Source of the DNA: Mariniphaga sp.
GTDB taxonomy: Bacteria > Bacteroidota > Bacteroidia > Bacteroidales > Prolixibacteraceae
Reading direction: 5' to 3'
DNA length: 64,000 nucleotides
Assembly: GCA_024636975.1 (NCBI GenBank)
Contig: JAGXGA010000034.1
Coordinates: 1-64,000 of the forward strand
Each line of letters starts with the position of its first letter. Within the stretch, counting starts at the first letter, position 1. The notes beneath the pieces are model-generated. The model did no database searches, was not told where the DNA came from, and worked only from the letters and a program-made list of their open reading frames with translations. Of this stretch, positions 1 to 10,000 are shown piece by piece. Position numbers and translations under genes: made by a program.

Positions 1-1039
1 AAAGGAGAATATCAGCAAATTCAATGCTGCCTTATTAGACGAAAATTTAAGAAACAAGGACCTGGAGGTTGAAAGAAACGCATTACAAAGTAGAAGACGT
101 ACCTACGGCCTTATTGCAGCATTGCTGGTATTTTTAATAATCGCCTTTATACTTTATCGTAATAATCGCCAGAAGCAGAAGGCCAATGAATTGTTGCAAA
201 ACCAAAAAGATGAGATTAACATTCAAAAGCACAAGGCTGAAAATGCTTTGGACGAATTAAAATCCACCCAGTCACAACTCATCCAATCCGAAAAAATGGC
301 TTCGCTTGGCGAACTTACCGCCGGTATCGCGCATGAAATACAGAACCCTTTAAACTTTGTGAATAATTTTTCGGAAATCAGCAGTGAGTTAATTGATGAA
401 ATGCATGAGGAACTGGACAATGGCGATATTGAAGAAGCCAAAGCAATTTCAACCGATATCAAACAAAACCTCGAAAAAATAAACCACCACGGCAAACGTG
501 CCGATGCCATTGTAAAAGGCATGCTCCAACATTCGCGAACCAGCAATGGCGTAAAAGAACCAACTGATATTAATGCGCTGGCTGATGAATATTTACGACT
601 GACTTATCACGGTCTAAAGGCAAAAGACAAATCGTTCAATGCCGATTTTAAAACCGAATTTGATGAGTCGCTTCCAAAAATCAATGTCATTCCACAGGAT
701 ATTGGCAGGGTTTTACTGAATTTGATTAATAATGCGTTTTATGCAGTGAATGAACGAAGCAAAAAAGGAGAAGAAAGATATAAACCAATCGTTTCAGTGA
801 GCACCGACCAAGTTGGCGACAAGCTTGAAATAAAAGTAGCAGACAACGGCAATGGCATCCCGGAAAACATAAAAGATAAAATCTTCCAGCCATTCTTCAC
901 AACAAAACCCACCGGTCAGGGAACCGGTTTGGGATTGAGTTTGAGCTATGATATTGTGAAGGCGCATGGCGGAGAGCTAAAGGTGGAATCCGAAAAAGCC
1001 GAAGGTTCAAAATTTATTATTGAATTGCCGATAACATAA
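1..1039 (+). CDS. Sensor histidine kinase, C-terminal part (5' end outside window)
   Basis: The reading frame is open from base 2, so the gene begins before the window; the TTG at 122 is internal, not a start. The visible part has a charged helix, one membrane helix (YGLIAALLVFLIIAFILY), a coiled-coil linker and a full kinase core. The core shows the H-box [11 protein letters not shown] (His codon at 332), the N-box [13 protein letters not shown]1 DNGNGIP, F-box FQPFFTTK and G2 [13 protein letters not shown]. It closely matches the cores of the kinases at 1783 and 11053. By analogy with the 1783 gene the missing N-terminus is probably a secreted TPR sensor region; that is inference. It should autophosphorylate on His at the inner membrane and pass phosphate to a receiver, for which 12455 and 4771 are candidates. 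Confidence 0.92.
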   Translation, partial: KENISKFNAALLDENLRNKDLEVERNALQSRRRTYGLIAALLVFLIIAFILYRNNRQKQKANELLQNQKDEINIQKHKAENALDELKSTQSQLIQSEKMASLGELTAGIAHEIQNPLNFVNNFSEISSELIDEMHEELDNGDIEEAKAISTDIKQNLEKINHHGKRADAIVKGMLQHSRTSNGVKEPTDINALADEYLRLTYHGLKAKDKSFNADFKTEFDESLPKINVIPQDIGRVLLNLINNAFYAVNERSKKGEERYKPIVSVSTDQVGDKLEIKVADNGNGIPENIKDKIFQPFFTTKPTGQGTGLGLSLSYDIVKAHGGELKVESEKAEGSKFIIELPIT

Positions 1040-1433
1040 TCATTTTTGGATCACTGATTTTTACATATCAAAATAACTCCGAATAAAATATTTGTAGATC
1101 TTAAGATAATATCGTAATTTGTTGATAATAAATAGCAAACAAAGATATACAAAGAAATTAAAAAGTCCCGGACATTCAGTTTAAACAGAAATAATTGAAT
1201 ACAACTCAAGTTAAATTAAATCTTACAGTTCGAAAAAAATACTTAAATGCTGTATAAAAAAAACTACAAATTCAGGTAAGATAAAAGTGTGAAAAAACAC
1301 AAGTCTAAAAATCCAGAGCACTTTTATTAAACATGTTGATTGTTTTAGGACTAAAGAATTTTGGAAAACTAAACAATGAAAAGAAGAGAAACAGATATAA
1401 AATAATTTTTCAATACAATTAAATAAAATAAAA
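1040..1433. other. Intergenic stretch, nothing recognised
   Basis: This AT-rich 394-bp gap lies between two genes on the same strand. I see no RNA gene, no convincing terminator hairpin and no open frame with family features. It probably carries the promoter for the small gene that follows, but no TAnnTTTG box stands out. Confidence 0.4.
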
Positions 1434-1760
1434 ATGGCAACAATCACAGTTTCTTACGATGGTGTTGAATTGATACTTTCTGATAAAGGGCATACAAATG
1501 CCAGTCATAGTGAACAAATACACTGGCATCCTGGCGACGGAGTTAAGTCTGTTACAAATGTTTCTGCAAAATCTACTTCTCCCATTTCAACAGAAAAGTT
1601 TTGGTCGATTGCTCCTCATGAAAATGGAGTGAATTTTAAGGGAACGATAAATAGCGACGTTGAAGGTGCCTGGGATTATGATATTAGCTGTAACGTCGGA
1701 ACGATTAATAACCCTGTAATTAAAATAATAGATCCACGAATACAGGTTCTCTCCAGGTAA
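1434..1760 (+). CDS. Small hypothetical protein, probably a beta-sandwich
   Basis: A 108-residue protein that I do not recognise. It starts with MATITVSYDG, has no signal peptide or membrane helix, and is rich in Thr, Ser, Val and Ile in an alternating pattern that suggests beta strands. His and Trp cluster in QIHWHPGDG and FWSIAPHENG. It ends 22 bases before the TPR kinase gene, so the two may be co-transcribed and this could be a small partner of the kinase; that link is inference. Its ATG is the first in frame and the protein looks complete. Confidence 0.6.
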   Translation: MATITVSYDGVELILSDKGHTNASHSEQIHWHPGDGVKSVTNVSAKSTSPISTEKFWSIAPHENGVNFKGTINSDVEGAWDYDISCNVGTINNPVIKIIDPRIQVLSR

Positions 1761-1782
1761 ATTTATTCATAATAATATTTCC

Positions 1783-3798
1783 ATGTTACTTAAACGGAAA
1801 GGCTGTTTTTTACTGATAAGTATTCTGTGTCTTATTTTTCCTGCTGCTTTTAGCCAGGATCAAAAAGTGGCAGACAGTCTGACTATCATTTATAACGAAG
1901 GAATTTTAAGTGATGCTGCCAGGTTAGAATTACTTAGACAATTATCCTTCAATGAGGTAAAAGATCTGAATTTATCTTTAAAATATGCGGAGGAATTAAT
2001 CAACCTGGCCATAAGTACAGGAAATAATAGTTTACTGCATAGCGGTTATTTTCTAAAGGGAAATAAGAAAAGATTATTTGGCGATTTGGAAGAAGCGCTG
2101 GATGCCTACATTAAAAGTGCAGAAACTGCCCGGTTGGAAAAAAATGCGAGGGGCGAAGGAAATGCCTATGGCGCCATTGGCGATATTTACTCTATTTCGA
2201 ATAACCATGCCAATGCAAGACATTACTATAATAAAGCAATAGCAATTTTAAGAGAATCCAATGACTCTGTGGACTTAGCCTCTGCCATTTTAAATGCCGG
2301 AGATGAATTTAGGACGAGTCAAATTTACGATACGGCTTATATGTATTTTGAGGAATCGCGAATTATATTTGAAAAGCTCAATTACATAATCGGGAAGGCA
2401 TATAGTATAGGTAATATCGGAATGGTTTATGCCAAAACAGGAAAAATTAATCTTGCTGAAAAGAATTTAAAAAAGGCCATTGAATTATTGGAAAAGCTGG
2501 AAGACCATTACCCGGTTTGCGTTTATCTTGGATCAATGGCCGACATTTATAATGCAAAAGGAGATGAAGAAGCTGCACTGGACTATGCAATAAAAAGCCT
2601 GACACTTGCCCGGCAACATGGACTAAAAGAACAAATCAGGGATGCCAGTCTGAAACTTTCAGAACTTTATGAACAATATGGAAATCTCGCAGAGTCTTTT
2701 AAATACTACAAAAATTATATCAATTACAGAGACAGCATAAACAACATTAAAACAGTGCAGAGTATGGCTAATCTCCGCACTGATTTCGAGGTTTCTCAAA
2801 AGCAAATAGAAGTGGATCGTCTTAACAGGCAAAAACAGAACCAGCGGTGGTGGTTAATAATAATTGCCACTATTTTGTTTTCAACATGTGTATTATTATT
2901 TATGTTCTACCGAAATAATATAAACAAAAAAAAGGCAAATGTTTTACTTCAGGAACAAAAAGAGAAAGTCGAATCCACACTTACCCATTTGAAATCCACC
3001 CAGGCCCAGCTTATCCAATCCGAAAAAATGGCATCCCTCGGAGAACTCACCGCAGGAATTGCCCACGAAATACAGAACCCACTGAACTTTGTCAACAATT
3101 TTTCTGAATTAAACGCCGAATTGATTGATGAAGCAGGCCAGGAAATTGATGGTGGAAATTATTCGGAAACAAAAACAATTCTGAAGGATATCCGGGAAAA
3201 TGAGGAGAAAATAAAGTTTCACGGAAAAAGGGCTGAATCGATTGTAAAAGGAATGTTATTGCACAGCCGTGGAAACAGCGGCAAAAAAGAACTCACCGAC
3301 ATTAATGCGCTTGCCGATGAATACCTGCGGCTTTCATTTCATGGGTTTCGTGCAAAAGACAAATCATTTAATGCTGATTATGAAACCAACTTTGACCCTA
3401 CCCTACCCAAAATCAGCGTGATTCCACAGGATATCGGACGGGTATTATTAAATTTAATTAACAATGCATTTTATGCTGTGCAGTTAACGACGCAGCATGC
3501 TGCGTCGCTCCAACAAATCCCGCAAAAACAACCTGATTACAAACCCATGGTTGTAGTTTCTACAAAGAATACAGAAACCTATGTTGAAATTCGTGTAAAG
3601 GACAATGGCCCCGGAATCCCAACCGAAATAAAGGACAAAATCTTCCAACCCTTCTTCACCACCAAACCCACCGGGCAGGGAACAGGCCTGGGTTTAAGTC
3701 TGAGCTATGATATTGTAAAAGCGCACGGAGGCGAGTTGAAGGTAGAGACAAAAGATGGTGAGGGAAGTGCGTTTATAATTGAAATTCCGGCAATCTGA
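1783..3798 (+). CDS. TPR-containing sensor histidine kinase
   Basis: A 671-residue membrane sensor kinase. Residues 1-24 are a signal peptide ending near AAFSQ. About residues 60-330 are helical TPR-type repeats (for example [20 protein letters not shown]) expected in the periplasm. A membrane helix lies near 353-373, followed by a coiled coil and the kinase core. His428 sits in IAHEIQNP, then come the N-box [13 protein letters not shown]1 [15 protein letters not shown] and [13 protein letters not shown]. The loop between the N-box and G1 carries an extra stretch (TTQHAASLQ) encoded by a perfect 18-bp palindrome that the two sister kinases lack. The kinase core is nearly the same as in the genes at 1 and 11053, suggesting recent duplication or gene conversion. 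The signal it senses is unknown; no dedicated receiver is adjacent. Confidence 0.95.
   Translation: MLLKRKGCFLLISILCLIFPAAFSQDQKVADSLTIIYNEGILSDAARLELLRQLSFNEVKDLNLSLKYAEELINLAISTGNNSLLHSGYFLKGNKKRLFGDLEEALDAYIKSAETARLEKNARGEGNAYGAIGDIYSISNNHANARHYYNKAIAILRESNDSVDLASAILNAGDEFRTSQIYDTAYMYFEESRIIFEKLNYIIGKAYSIGNIGMVYAKTGKINLAEKNLKKAIELLEKLEDHYPVCVYLGSMADIYNAKGDEEAALDYAIKSLTLARQHGLKEQIRDASLKLSELYEQYGNLAESFKYYKNYINYRDSINNIKTVQSMANLRTDFEVSQKQIEVDRLNRQKQNQRWWLIIIATILFSTCVLLFMFYRNNINKKKANVLLQEQKEKVESTLTHLKSTQAQLIQSEKMASLGELTAGIAHEIQNPLNFVNNFSELNAELIDEAGQEIDGGNYSETKTILKDIRENEEKIKFHGKRAESIVKGMLLHSRGNSGKKELTDINALADEYLRLSFHGFRAKDKSFNADYETNFDPTLPKISVIPQDIGRVLLNLINNAFYAVQLTTQHAASLQQIPQKQPDYKPMVVVSTKNTETYVEIRVKDNGPGIPTEIKDKIFQPFFTTKPTGQGTGLGLSLSYDIVKAHGGELKVETKDGEGSAFIIEIPAI
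3489..3506. repeat. 18-bp perfect palindrome inside a kinase gene
   Basis: GACGCAGCATGCTGCGTC is its own reverse complement. It lies in frame inside the kinase gene, in the variable loop between N-box and G1, exactly where the two sister kinases have unrelated residues. From memory, the same core palindrome is a dispersed repeat in many bacterial genomes, so this looks like an insertion tolerated in a surface loop. Confidence 0.75.
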
Positions 3799-3840
3799 TT
3801 TCTTGTTTTTTATAATAATCTTCAATAAAATTTAGTTATC

Positions 3841-4256
3841 ATGATAAAAACAAATCTTGAAATCGAAACTCGTAAAGGACAACTTAAATAAGTTGCAGAA
3901 ACTTATTTTGAATCGTTGAAAACATATTCTTTCGAAACAATTCCATACAGCGAAGATGTTGTTTTACGGGCGCCAATTGCAACTGGAGGTGTACACAACC
4001 CACTGAAAGGAAAACAGGCAGTTTTTGAACAGTGGTGGCAACCCCTGGAACCTGCCCTTGAAGGATTAAGTGTAAAAATTATTGACCATTATTACAACGA
4101 TTCGCAGACGGGAATTATCACCAAAGCCGATATAACTTTAGCCGGCCCGGGCATTACCAGAGAGTTGCCGACCGCTTGGTTGTAAGTGATGAGGGAATGA
4201 TAGCTGAACAGGAAAATCATTTTGATACCAGCCCCCTGAAAGGCCTGACAAACTAA
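3841..4256 (+). pseudogene. Broken SnoaL/NTF2-like gene (stop plus frameshift)
   Basis: Read from the ATG at 3841, the frame meets a TAA at 3889 after 16 codons and then continues in the same frame (VAETYFESLKTYSFE...) to about 4163. There the sequence shifts to another frame (VADRLVVSDEGMIAEQENHF) that ends with TAA at 4254-4256. The pieces together read as one small SnoaL/NTF2-like protein of about 135 residues: an N-terminal helix, the VHNPLKGKQAVFEQWW region and beta strands. Two separate lesions, one nonsense and one frameshift, point to a decayed gene rather than one sequencing error. The middle part could be started at a TTG at 3916, but the product would lack the last strands. The family fold is my judgement from the pattern. 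Confidence 0.75.
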
Positions 4257-4770
4257 TAAGAACCCTCTTAATACTGAAGATAACCCTATTCCGTTATTCG
4301 GAAAAATATCAGTTCAGCCGGTAGGATCAAACAAAAAGTTTTTCTACAGGCAGATTTTAACATGGTTTTCATTAAACTAACTTTTATTCATTTTCGAGTT
4401 AACTTCGAATCAAATTCGTAGTTAATTCGTAGTTAATTCGTAAAATCGCGAATTTAATGTGAGTTTAATGCGAGATTGATACGAGTTTGATTAGACGCTG
4501 TATAGAAGAATATATACCTGATGAATTTCCTGTGACGGGTTTACGATCAACTGACCCAACTTTGTTTTCCAGATAACGCATATTGCTAAGCTGTATGTGG
4601 ATTTTATGCAAGCAAAACTTTGCCGCCTAATATCAAAGGAAGACTTGAATTGATTTTTCGAATTTCTCAGCTTTGGCAGAGTATAGGTTTTTTAGCTATT
4701 GAAATGAACCAACAGGTAAGTATTTACCAGGGAAATGAATGGGCTAAAAAGAATGGTTCCTGAAAAAAAA
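4257..4770. other. Intergenic stretch with a periodic hairpin array and no supported gene
   Basis: The first part follows the decayed gene. The middle holds an 11-bp periodic array (listed separately). The last part, about 4590-4760, has an open frame of some 60 codons without an ATG that matches no family I know; it may be a remnant. No RNA gene is visible. Confidence 0.5.
4395..4493. repeat. Nine-unit 11-bp periodic array with inverted halves
   Basis: Cut every 11 bases, the sequence gives cgagttaactt, cgaatcaaatt, cgtagttaatt, cgtagttaatt, cgtaaaatcgc, gaatttaatgt, gagtttaatgc, gagattgatac, gagtttgatta. The right half is roughly the reverse complement of the left half, so the array can fold into one long imperfect hairpin about 45 bp per arm. 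A period of 11 is not a multiple of 3, so it is not coding. A second array of the same design is at 32221 and a 10-bp version is at 38289. Confidence 0.8.
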
Positions 4771-5952
4771 TTATTTTCCTTTATAGGAAATGCCCAATAG
4801 GGTAATATCATCCGACTGAGGAGCGTTGCCTACAAAATCATTCACATCGATAAAAGATTTTTTTATCAGGGCTTCAGGAGAGAGTTGTAAGTTTTCTTTC
4901 AGGAAATTTTCAAACCTGTCTTCACTATAGGCAGATTCTTCTGTATTAAAAGCTTCTACTACGCCATCGGTAAAAAGCAGAAGCTTGTCTCCTTTGTTCA
5001 TCTGTAACTTTTTTGACTGGAAGATAAAGTCAACCGATACACCTAATACCAATCCGTTGGTCATTTCAACTTTACTGATTCCTCCTGAAGTAAGTAAATA
5101 GGGAGGATTATGGCCGGCGTTTACATATTCAACTTCGCCGGTTTGCGTATCAAGTATTCCGTAAAAGACTGTTACAAACATTGAGGATACACTTTCCTTG
5201 CAGAGAAGGTTGTTTACATACCGCATGCATTCACTTACCGAATCGCCTTTAAGGCCGGTGGCACGTATGAGTGTGCGGCTGACAGCCATAAAAATAGCTG
5301 CCGAAATCCCCTTGCCTGAAACATCGCCTATTACAAATCCAAGCCGGTGCTTATCGATAAGAAAAAAATCATAGAAATCGCCACCTACTTCATGGGCAGC
5401 AATCATTGAAGCATAAATATCGAAGTTTGGCTCATCGGGAAATGGAGGAAATTCTTTAGGTAGAATGGCCTGCTGTATTTCACGCGAAATATTCAGGTCG
5501 TGCTGTAGAGAAACCAATTGATCGTGCTCGCTCAGCCAATGCCTTATTGATACAATTTCGGCAAGGGTTTTATTTATGGTTACTTCCAGATCCTCAAAAT
5601 TAACAGGTTTGGTAATAAAATCATACGCCCCCCTGTTCATGGCAGTTCGTATATTATCCATATCGCCATAGGCTGATATAATAACCGTTTTTAACCCCGG
5701 CTTATTTAACTCCTTTAACCTGGAAAGCAAGGTTAAACCATCCATTTCAGGCATATTGATATCGGATAGTATAATACCAATTTCAGGAAATTCTACAATC
5801 TTTTCCAGAGCCTCCACCCCGTTAAAGGCGAATTCGAAATCAAAGGTTTTTTCCCTTATGTGACGACGAAATTTCTGCCGGATCATTGGCTCCATATCTG
5901 TTTCATCATCTACAACAAGTATTTTAACAGCAGATTGTAAGGATTGATTCAT
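4771..5952 (-). CDS. Response regulator with SpoIIE/RsbU-type PP2C phosphatase
   Basis: A 393-residue two-part protein. Residues 1-125 are a receiver with acidic DD near 15-16, phosphoacceptor Asp64 (ILSDINMP) and the switch Lys in FITKPVNF. A helical linker leads to a SpoIIE-type phosphatase (about 180-390) with metal-binding motifs EVGGDFYDFF, IGDVSGKGISA, NAGHNPP, LLFTDGVVEA and SDDITLL. Known relatives dephosphorylate a STAS anti-anti-sigma protein when their receiver is phosphorylated, which sets off partner switching. The likely substrate is the STAS protein at 10580, with its RsbW-like kinase at 10159. The gene is divergent from the lipoprotein gene at 6126. Its receiver resembles that of the lone regulator at 12455. 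Confidence 0.93.
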   Translation of the reverse strand: MNQSLQSAVKILVVDDETDMEPMIRQKFRRHIREKTFDFEFAFNGVEALEKIVEFPEIGIILSDINMPEMDGLTLLSRLKELNKPGLKTVIISAYGDMDNIRTAMNRGAYDFITKPVNFEDLEVTINKTLAEIVSIRHWLSEHDQLVSLQHDLNISREIQQAILPKEFPPFPDEPNFDIYASMIAAHEVGGDFYDFFLIDKHRLGFVIGDVSGKGISAAIFMAVSRTLIRATGLKGDSVSECMRYVNNLLCKESVSSMFVTVFYGILDTQTGEVEYVNAGHNPPYLLTSGGISKVEMTNGLVLGVSVDFIFQSKKLQMNKGDKLLLFTDGVVEAFNTEESAYSEDRFENFLKENLQLSPEALIKKSFIDVNDFVGNAPQSDDITLLGISYKGK

Positions 5953-6125
5953 ACAGGCGTTTTTTTTGTAAAATTTTCAGATTTAATAATCCGTAGTCTT
6001 TTTATCCGTATTCTGAAAACAACATTTCTTTCCATTTGTTTATAATCGAACTAAATAATAGGTACTTATTAGAAATATTCATAAATTTACGAAATTCATC
6101 AAGTATTATCAAAAAAACTAAGCAA

Positions 6126-6980
6126 ATGAAAAATCTGTTTTTTAATAATTTACTGCTATTCGGAATAGGATTGATTCTGGTTGCGGGGTGTAATAACCCA
6201 AACAAAACAAGAGAGAACAAAGGAACAACTTCCAGCGGACAAGAAGCATACGTTGAGGTGGAAACATTTGATGCCGTAAAAATTAAGGATCAAATTGTTG
6301 AAACCATCCGAAAAATGCCCAGTGAGAAAGAAATTGCCACATTGCTGAATGATGCTGGAGCTTCTTATATTATTGATCTTACAGTTCCGCCTGAACAGGC
6401 TGAGAAGCTGATGACTGAAGCCGATCAAAGTTTTGGATTAGGGCTGTATTCTTTTGATTTGCTGTATGCCAGCGTTTATAACCGGGGAGATATGGCGGCT
6501 GAAATCAGTGATGTTTCCGAGCAAATAATTGACGATCTCGGACTAAGAGATGAACTTATTTCGTCAAAAGACTACCTGGGAAGAATTAAAGAAAATGCTG
6601 ACAATGTAGATTCTCTTGATTACCTGGTTACACAGGACCTCAACCATTTTCACCAGCAAATGTCAGAAGGCGATCAACCTGATGTATATGCACTATCAGT
6701 TATTGGCTCCAATGTGGAAGGATTATACATTTTAAGCCAAAGTACTCTGCTTGCAAACAACAATTCAAAGATGCTTGCTGTTATGAGCAAACAAACTGAA
6801 AGGGTAAAATTGGTTTTTACGCTGCTTGAATTGATGTCGGGAGATGAGAATATTCAGCCCTACTACGAACAATTTAAGCCTGTTGTAGCCATTTTTGAAG
6901 AGAACCAGGAAATAACAGAAACTGAACTTTCAGAAATTGCCACTTTAATGGAGGCTTTCAGGGAAAATATTTTAAAATAG
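6126..6980 (+). CDS. Hypothetical lipoprotein
   Basis: A 284-residue protein whose function I do not recognise. I place the start at the ATG 6126 rather than at an upstream TTG because MKNLFFNNLLLFGIGLILVAGC is a standard lipoprotein signal with lipobox LVAGC, and the upstream residues are not signal-like. The mature part is mostly alpha-helical, acidic and free of Cys, and contains repeated Glu/Asp-rich helices. It is probably anchored to the inner or outer membrane facing the periplasm. A hairpin just after the stop separates it from the transporter gene downstream. Its place beside the Rsb-like genes suggests a signal-input role, but this is only inference. Confidence 0.8.
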   Translation: MKNLFFNNLLLFGIGLILVAGCNNPNKTRENKGTTSSGQEAYVEVETFDAVKIKDQIVETIRKMPSEKEIATLLNDAGASYIIDLTVPPEQAEKLMTEADQSFGLGLYSFDLLYASVYNRGDMAAEISDVSEQIIDDLGLRDELISSKDYLGRIKENADNVDSLDYLVTQDLNHFHQQMSEGDQPDVYALSVIGSNVEGLYILSQSTLLANNNSKMLAVMSKQTERVKLVFTLLELMSGDENIQPYYEQFKPVVAIFEENQEITETELSEIATLMEAFRENILK

Positions 6981-6986
6981 CTCTTG

Positions 6987-7021
6987 AATTCCGGGAGTCC
7001 ATATTTTAGGATCCCGGAATT
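6987..7021 (+). terminator. Hairpin terminator after the lipoprotein gene
   Basis: A perfect 10-bp stem (AATTCCGGGA / TCCCGGAATT) with a 15-base loop starts six bases after the stop codon and is followed by TTCCATTTCCTTTTT. The T-tract is interrupted, so termination may be partial. Confidence 0.6.
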
Positions 7022-7048
7022 TTCCATTTCCTTTTTAACATGTACTAG

Positions 7049-10000
7049 ATGAACGAGGTTACATTAAATGCCTTAATTAATTTATTCGCATTATTCTCGG
7101 CCATAAGTGAATCAAACAAAGAGGAAGCTGTCCGTAATTTTTCATTATACCTTCACCAACATTTTGGGATTTCTAATGATAAAGATTACCTGAACCTATT
7201 TGAAGAGTTACTTGATTTATATGGAGTTGACGGAGAACCAGCTTTTCCGGTTGACATGGCTCAGCAGGCTTATGATATAAGTACGAATATAAAAAGCAGG
7301 CTCAGGAAAAACGAACAGATAATGGTTTTTCTTAGGTTTCTGGAGCTTGTAAAAAACGGAAACCTTTCAAAGGCAGAGTTACTTTTTGAAACACTGGCAG
7401 AAGTATTTCAAATTAATAAAACTGAGGTCAATAATTTTTTTGCGTTTATCTTTTATCCCTCTACTGATAAAATTAACACCCCCGATTTTCTAATTATTAA
7501 CAATAATGAAAATTTGGGCAGTCACAAGTACAGGCACATTCCGGAAAAGAATCTTGATGGGGAATTGGTTTTTTTACGCAGTTCGTTATTCGGGCACTAT
7601 ATTTTTGTTTTCCATGGCAACGAATACCTTACAATTGAAGGAAATCCAGTAATTCCGGGACGTTTTTTCGCTTTTAAGGAAGGAAGTGTTATACGTGGTC
7701 CGCGTATTTCACCCATTTATTATACCGATGTTGCCTCAGGTTTTGTAGATGAAGCCGTAAAACCTTCATTTATTTTCTCAGGCGAGCAAATTGAGTTTAA
7801 ATTTAAAAACAGTAATAATGGGTTGCACCAATTTTCATTCATTGAAAAATCGGGTCAGTTAATTGCCATAATGGGTGGAAGTGGTGTTGGTAAATCAACC
7901 CTGCTCAACATCCTGAATGGAAATATACCGGTACAACATGGGCAGGTTAAAATTAACCAGATCGATATAAATGAACACAAGAATGAAATAGAAGGATTAA
8001 TCGGGTATGTGCCGCAGGATGACCTGTTATTTGAGGATCTGACAGTCAGGGAGAACCTGTATTTTAATGCATTACTTTGTTTCGACCAGCTTTCAAAACC
8101 TGAAATTGAAGAGAAAGTAGAAAAGGTATTGCACGAACTTGAACTTCATACTTTCAGCGAATTGAAAGTAGGAAGTCCGCTAAAAAAAATCATCAGTGGA
8201 GGTCAGCGTAAAAGGCTGAATGTAGCACTTGAACTGATACGGGAGCCTGCTGTGCTTTTTGTGGATGAACCTACTTCCGGGTTGTCATCAACTGATTCTG
8301 AAAAAGTGATGCTGCTTTTAAAACAACAGGCCCGGAAAGGCAAGTTGATCATTGTTAACATTCATCAACCCTCATCGGCTATTTTCAAATTATTCGATAA
8401 GTTGTGGATACTGGACCTTGGCGGACGCCCAATTTACACAGGCAATCCGCTTGATGCCATAATCTATTTTAAGCGGGAGGTAAATCATGTGAACGCCGAA
8501 ATTGTCGAATGCACGATTTGCGGTAATGTAAACCCCGAGCAGGTACTTGAAATAATAGAAACAAAGAAAATAGATAATTCAGGGAATTTTTTGCCCGAAC
8601 GCCGTTTTGGGCCTGAATACTGGTATACCCGGTATAGAAAAAAAGCAAGGGTAAAGAATGTAATAAGGCTGGCTCATTCACCTGCTTTGCCTGCAAAGAG
8701 TTCAAAAAAACCGGGATTATCAAAACAATTCAGGATATTCTTCGAACGGAACCTGAGGATAAAAATCACTGACCGTCAATACCTGTTTATCAATCTGCTC
8801 GAAGCCCCGTTACTTGCAGTAATTGTTGCCTGGTTCACCCGTTATTCGGAAGGTGATGAGTATATTTTTTTCGAAAATAAAAGTCTCATTTCATACCTCT
8901 TCATGGCCATTGTAGTGGTCCTGTTTATGGGAATGAGCGTTAGCGCCGAGGAAATTATTAAGGACCGAAAAATCTTACAGCGGGAATCGTTCCTCAATCT
9001 GAGCCGGTTCAGTTATTTGAATTCAAAAATTGTGTTCCTTGTAATTCTATCTGCATTTCAAACGTTCAGCTTTGTGCTTATTGGCAATCTTATACTGGGC
9101 ATTCATAATATGACCTTGGCCTACTGGCTGGTACTTTTTTCTTTGGCAATTTTTGCCAACCTGCTGGGATTGAATATTTCCTCGGCATTCGATTCGGTAG
9201 TAGCCATATACATTTTAGTGCCATTGTTACTTATACCTCAAATCCTGCTTAGCGGAGCCATTGTAAAATTCGATGATCTGCAAAATAAAAATGCCCGTGT
9301 AGATTTAGTGCCCCTGACGGGGGAAATAATGGCCTCCCGGTGGGCCTTTGAAGCCCTCGCAGTTAAGCAGTTTCGTGAAAACAGTTATATGTCGCATTTC
9401 TTTGAAACTGAAAAGGAAATGACCCAAACCCGTTTACGCTCCGATATTCTGACAACCGAATTGATTGGACAAATCGACCTTGTTGACGGATGGATCAGAC
9501 TGGAAAAGCCTTTGCATGAAATTTCGCAGAAGCTTAAAATCATAAAAAATGAAATCGAAAAACTTGACGAAGAAACAGCTCATCCTGAATTTCAGTATAC
9601 GGCAAGCCTGGTGCCCGAAAAATTCAATCATGAAATTGCAAAATTGACAATAGCACACCTTACCCAAATTAAAGAATTTTTTGAAAAACGCTATCAGAAT
9701 TTGAAACGGGGCAAAGATCAGTTGATAAACCAGATAGAAAAAAAAGAAGGTGAGCAGTACCTATACAATCAAAAAATGAGACACCACAACAAAGCGCTTG
9801 AAATAATGGCACTTAATTCGGACACTAAAGATTTTTACCGCGAAACACCTTACGGCTATATGCAGAAAGTAGCTCCAATATACAAGGAACCCGATACTAA
9901 TTTCGGAAGGGCACATTTCCTTGCTTCACAAAAAAGTTTATTAGGCTATACAATTGATACCTTTATTTTTAACCTTACAGTGATTTGGTTAATGAGTATA

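Noticed and set aside
4395-4493. Possible tandem protein-coding repeat
   Set aside because: An 11-base period cannot keep a reading frame and stops occur in all frames.
4590-4765. Open frame of about 60 codons before the RsbU-type gene
   Set aside because: It has no ATG, no recognisable motif and no plausible ribosome site; noted only as a possible remnant.
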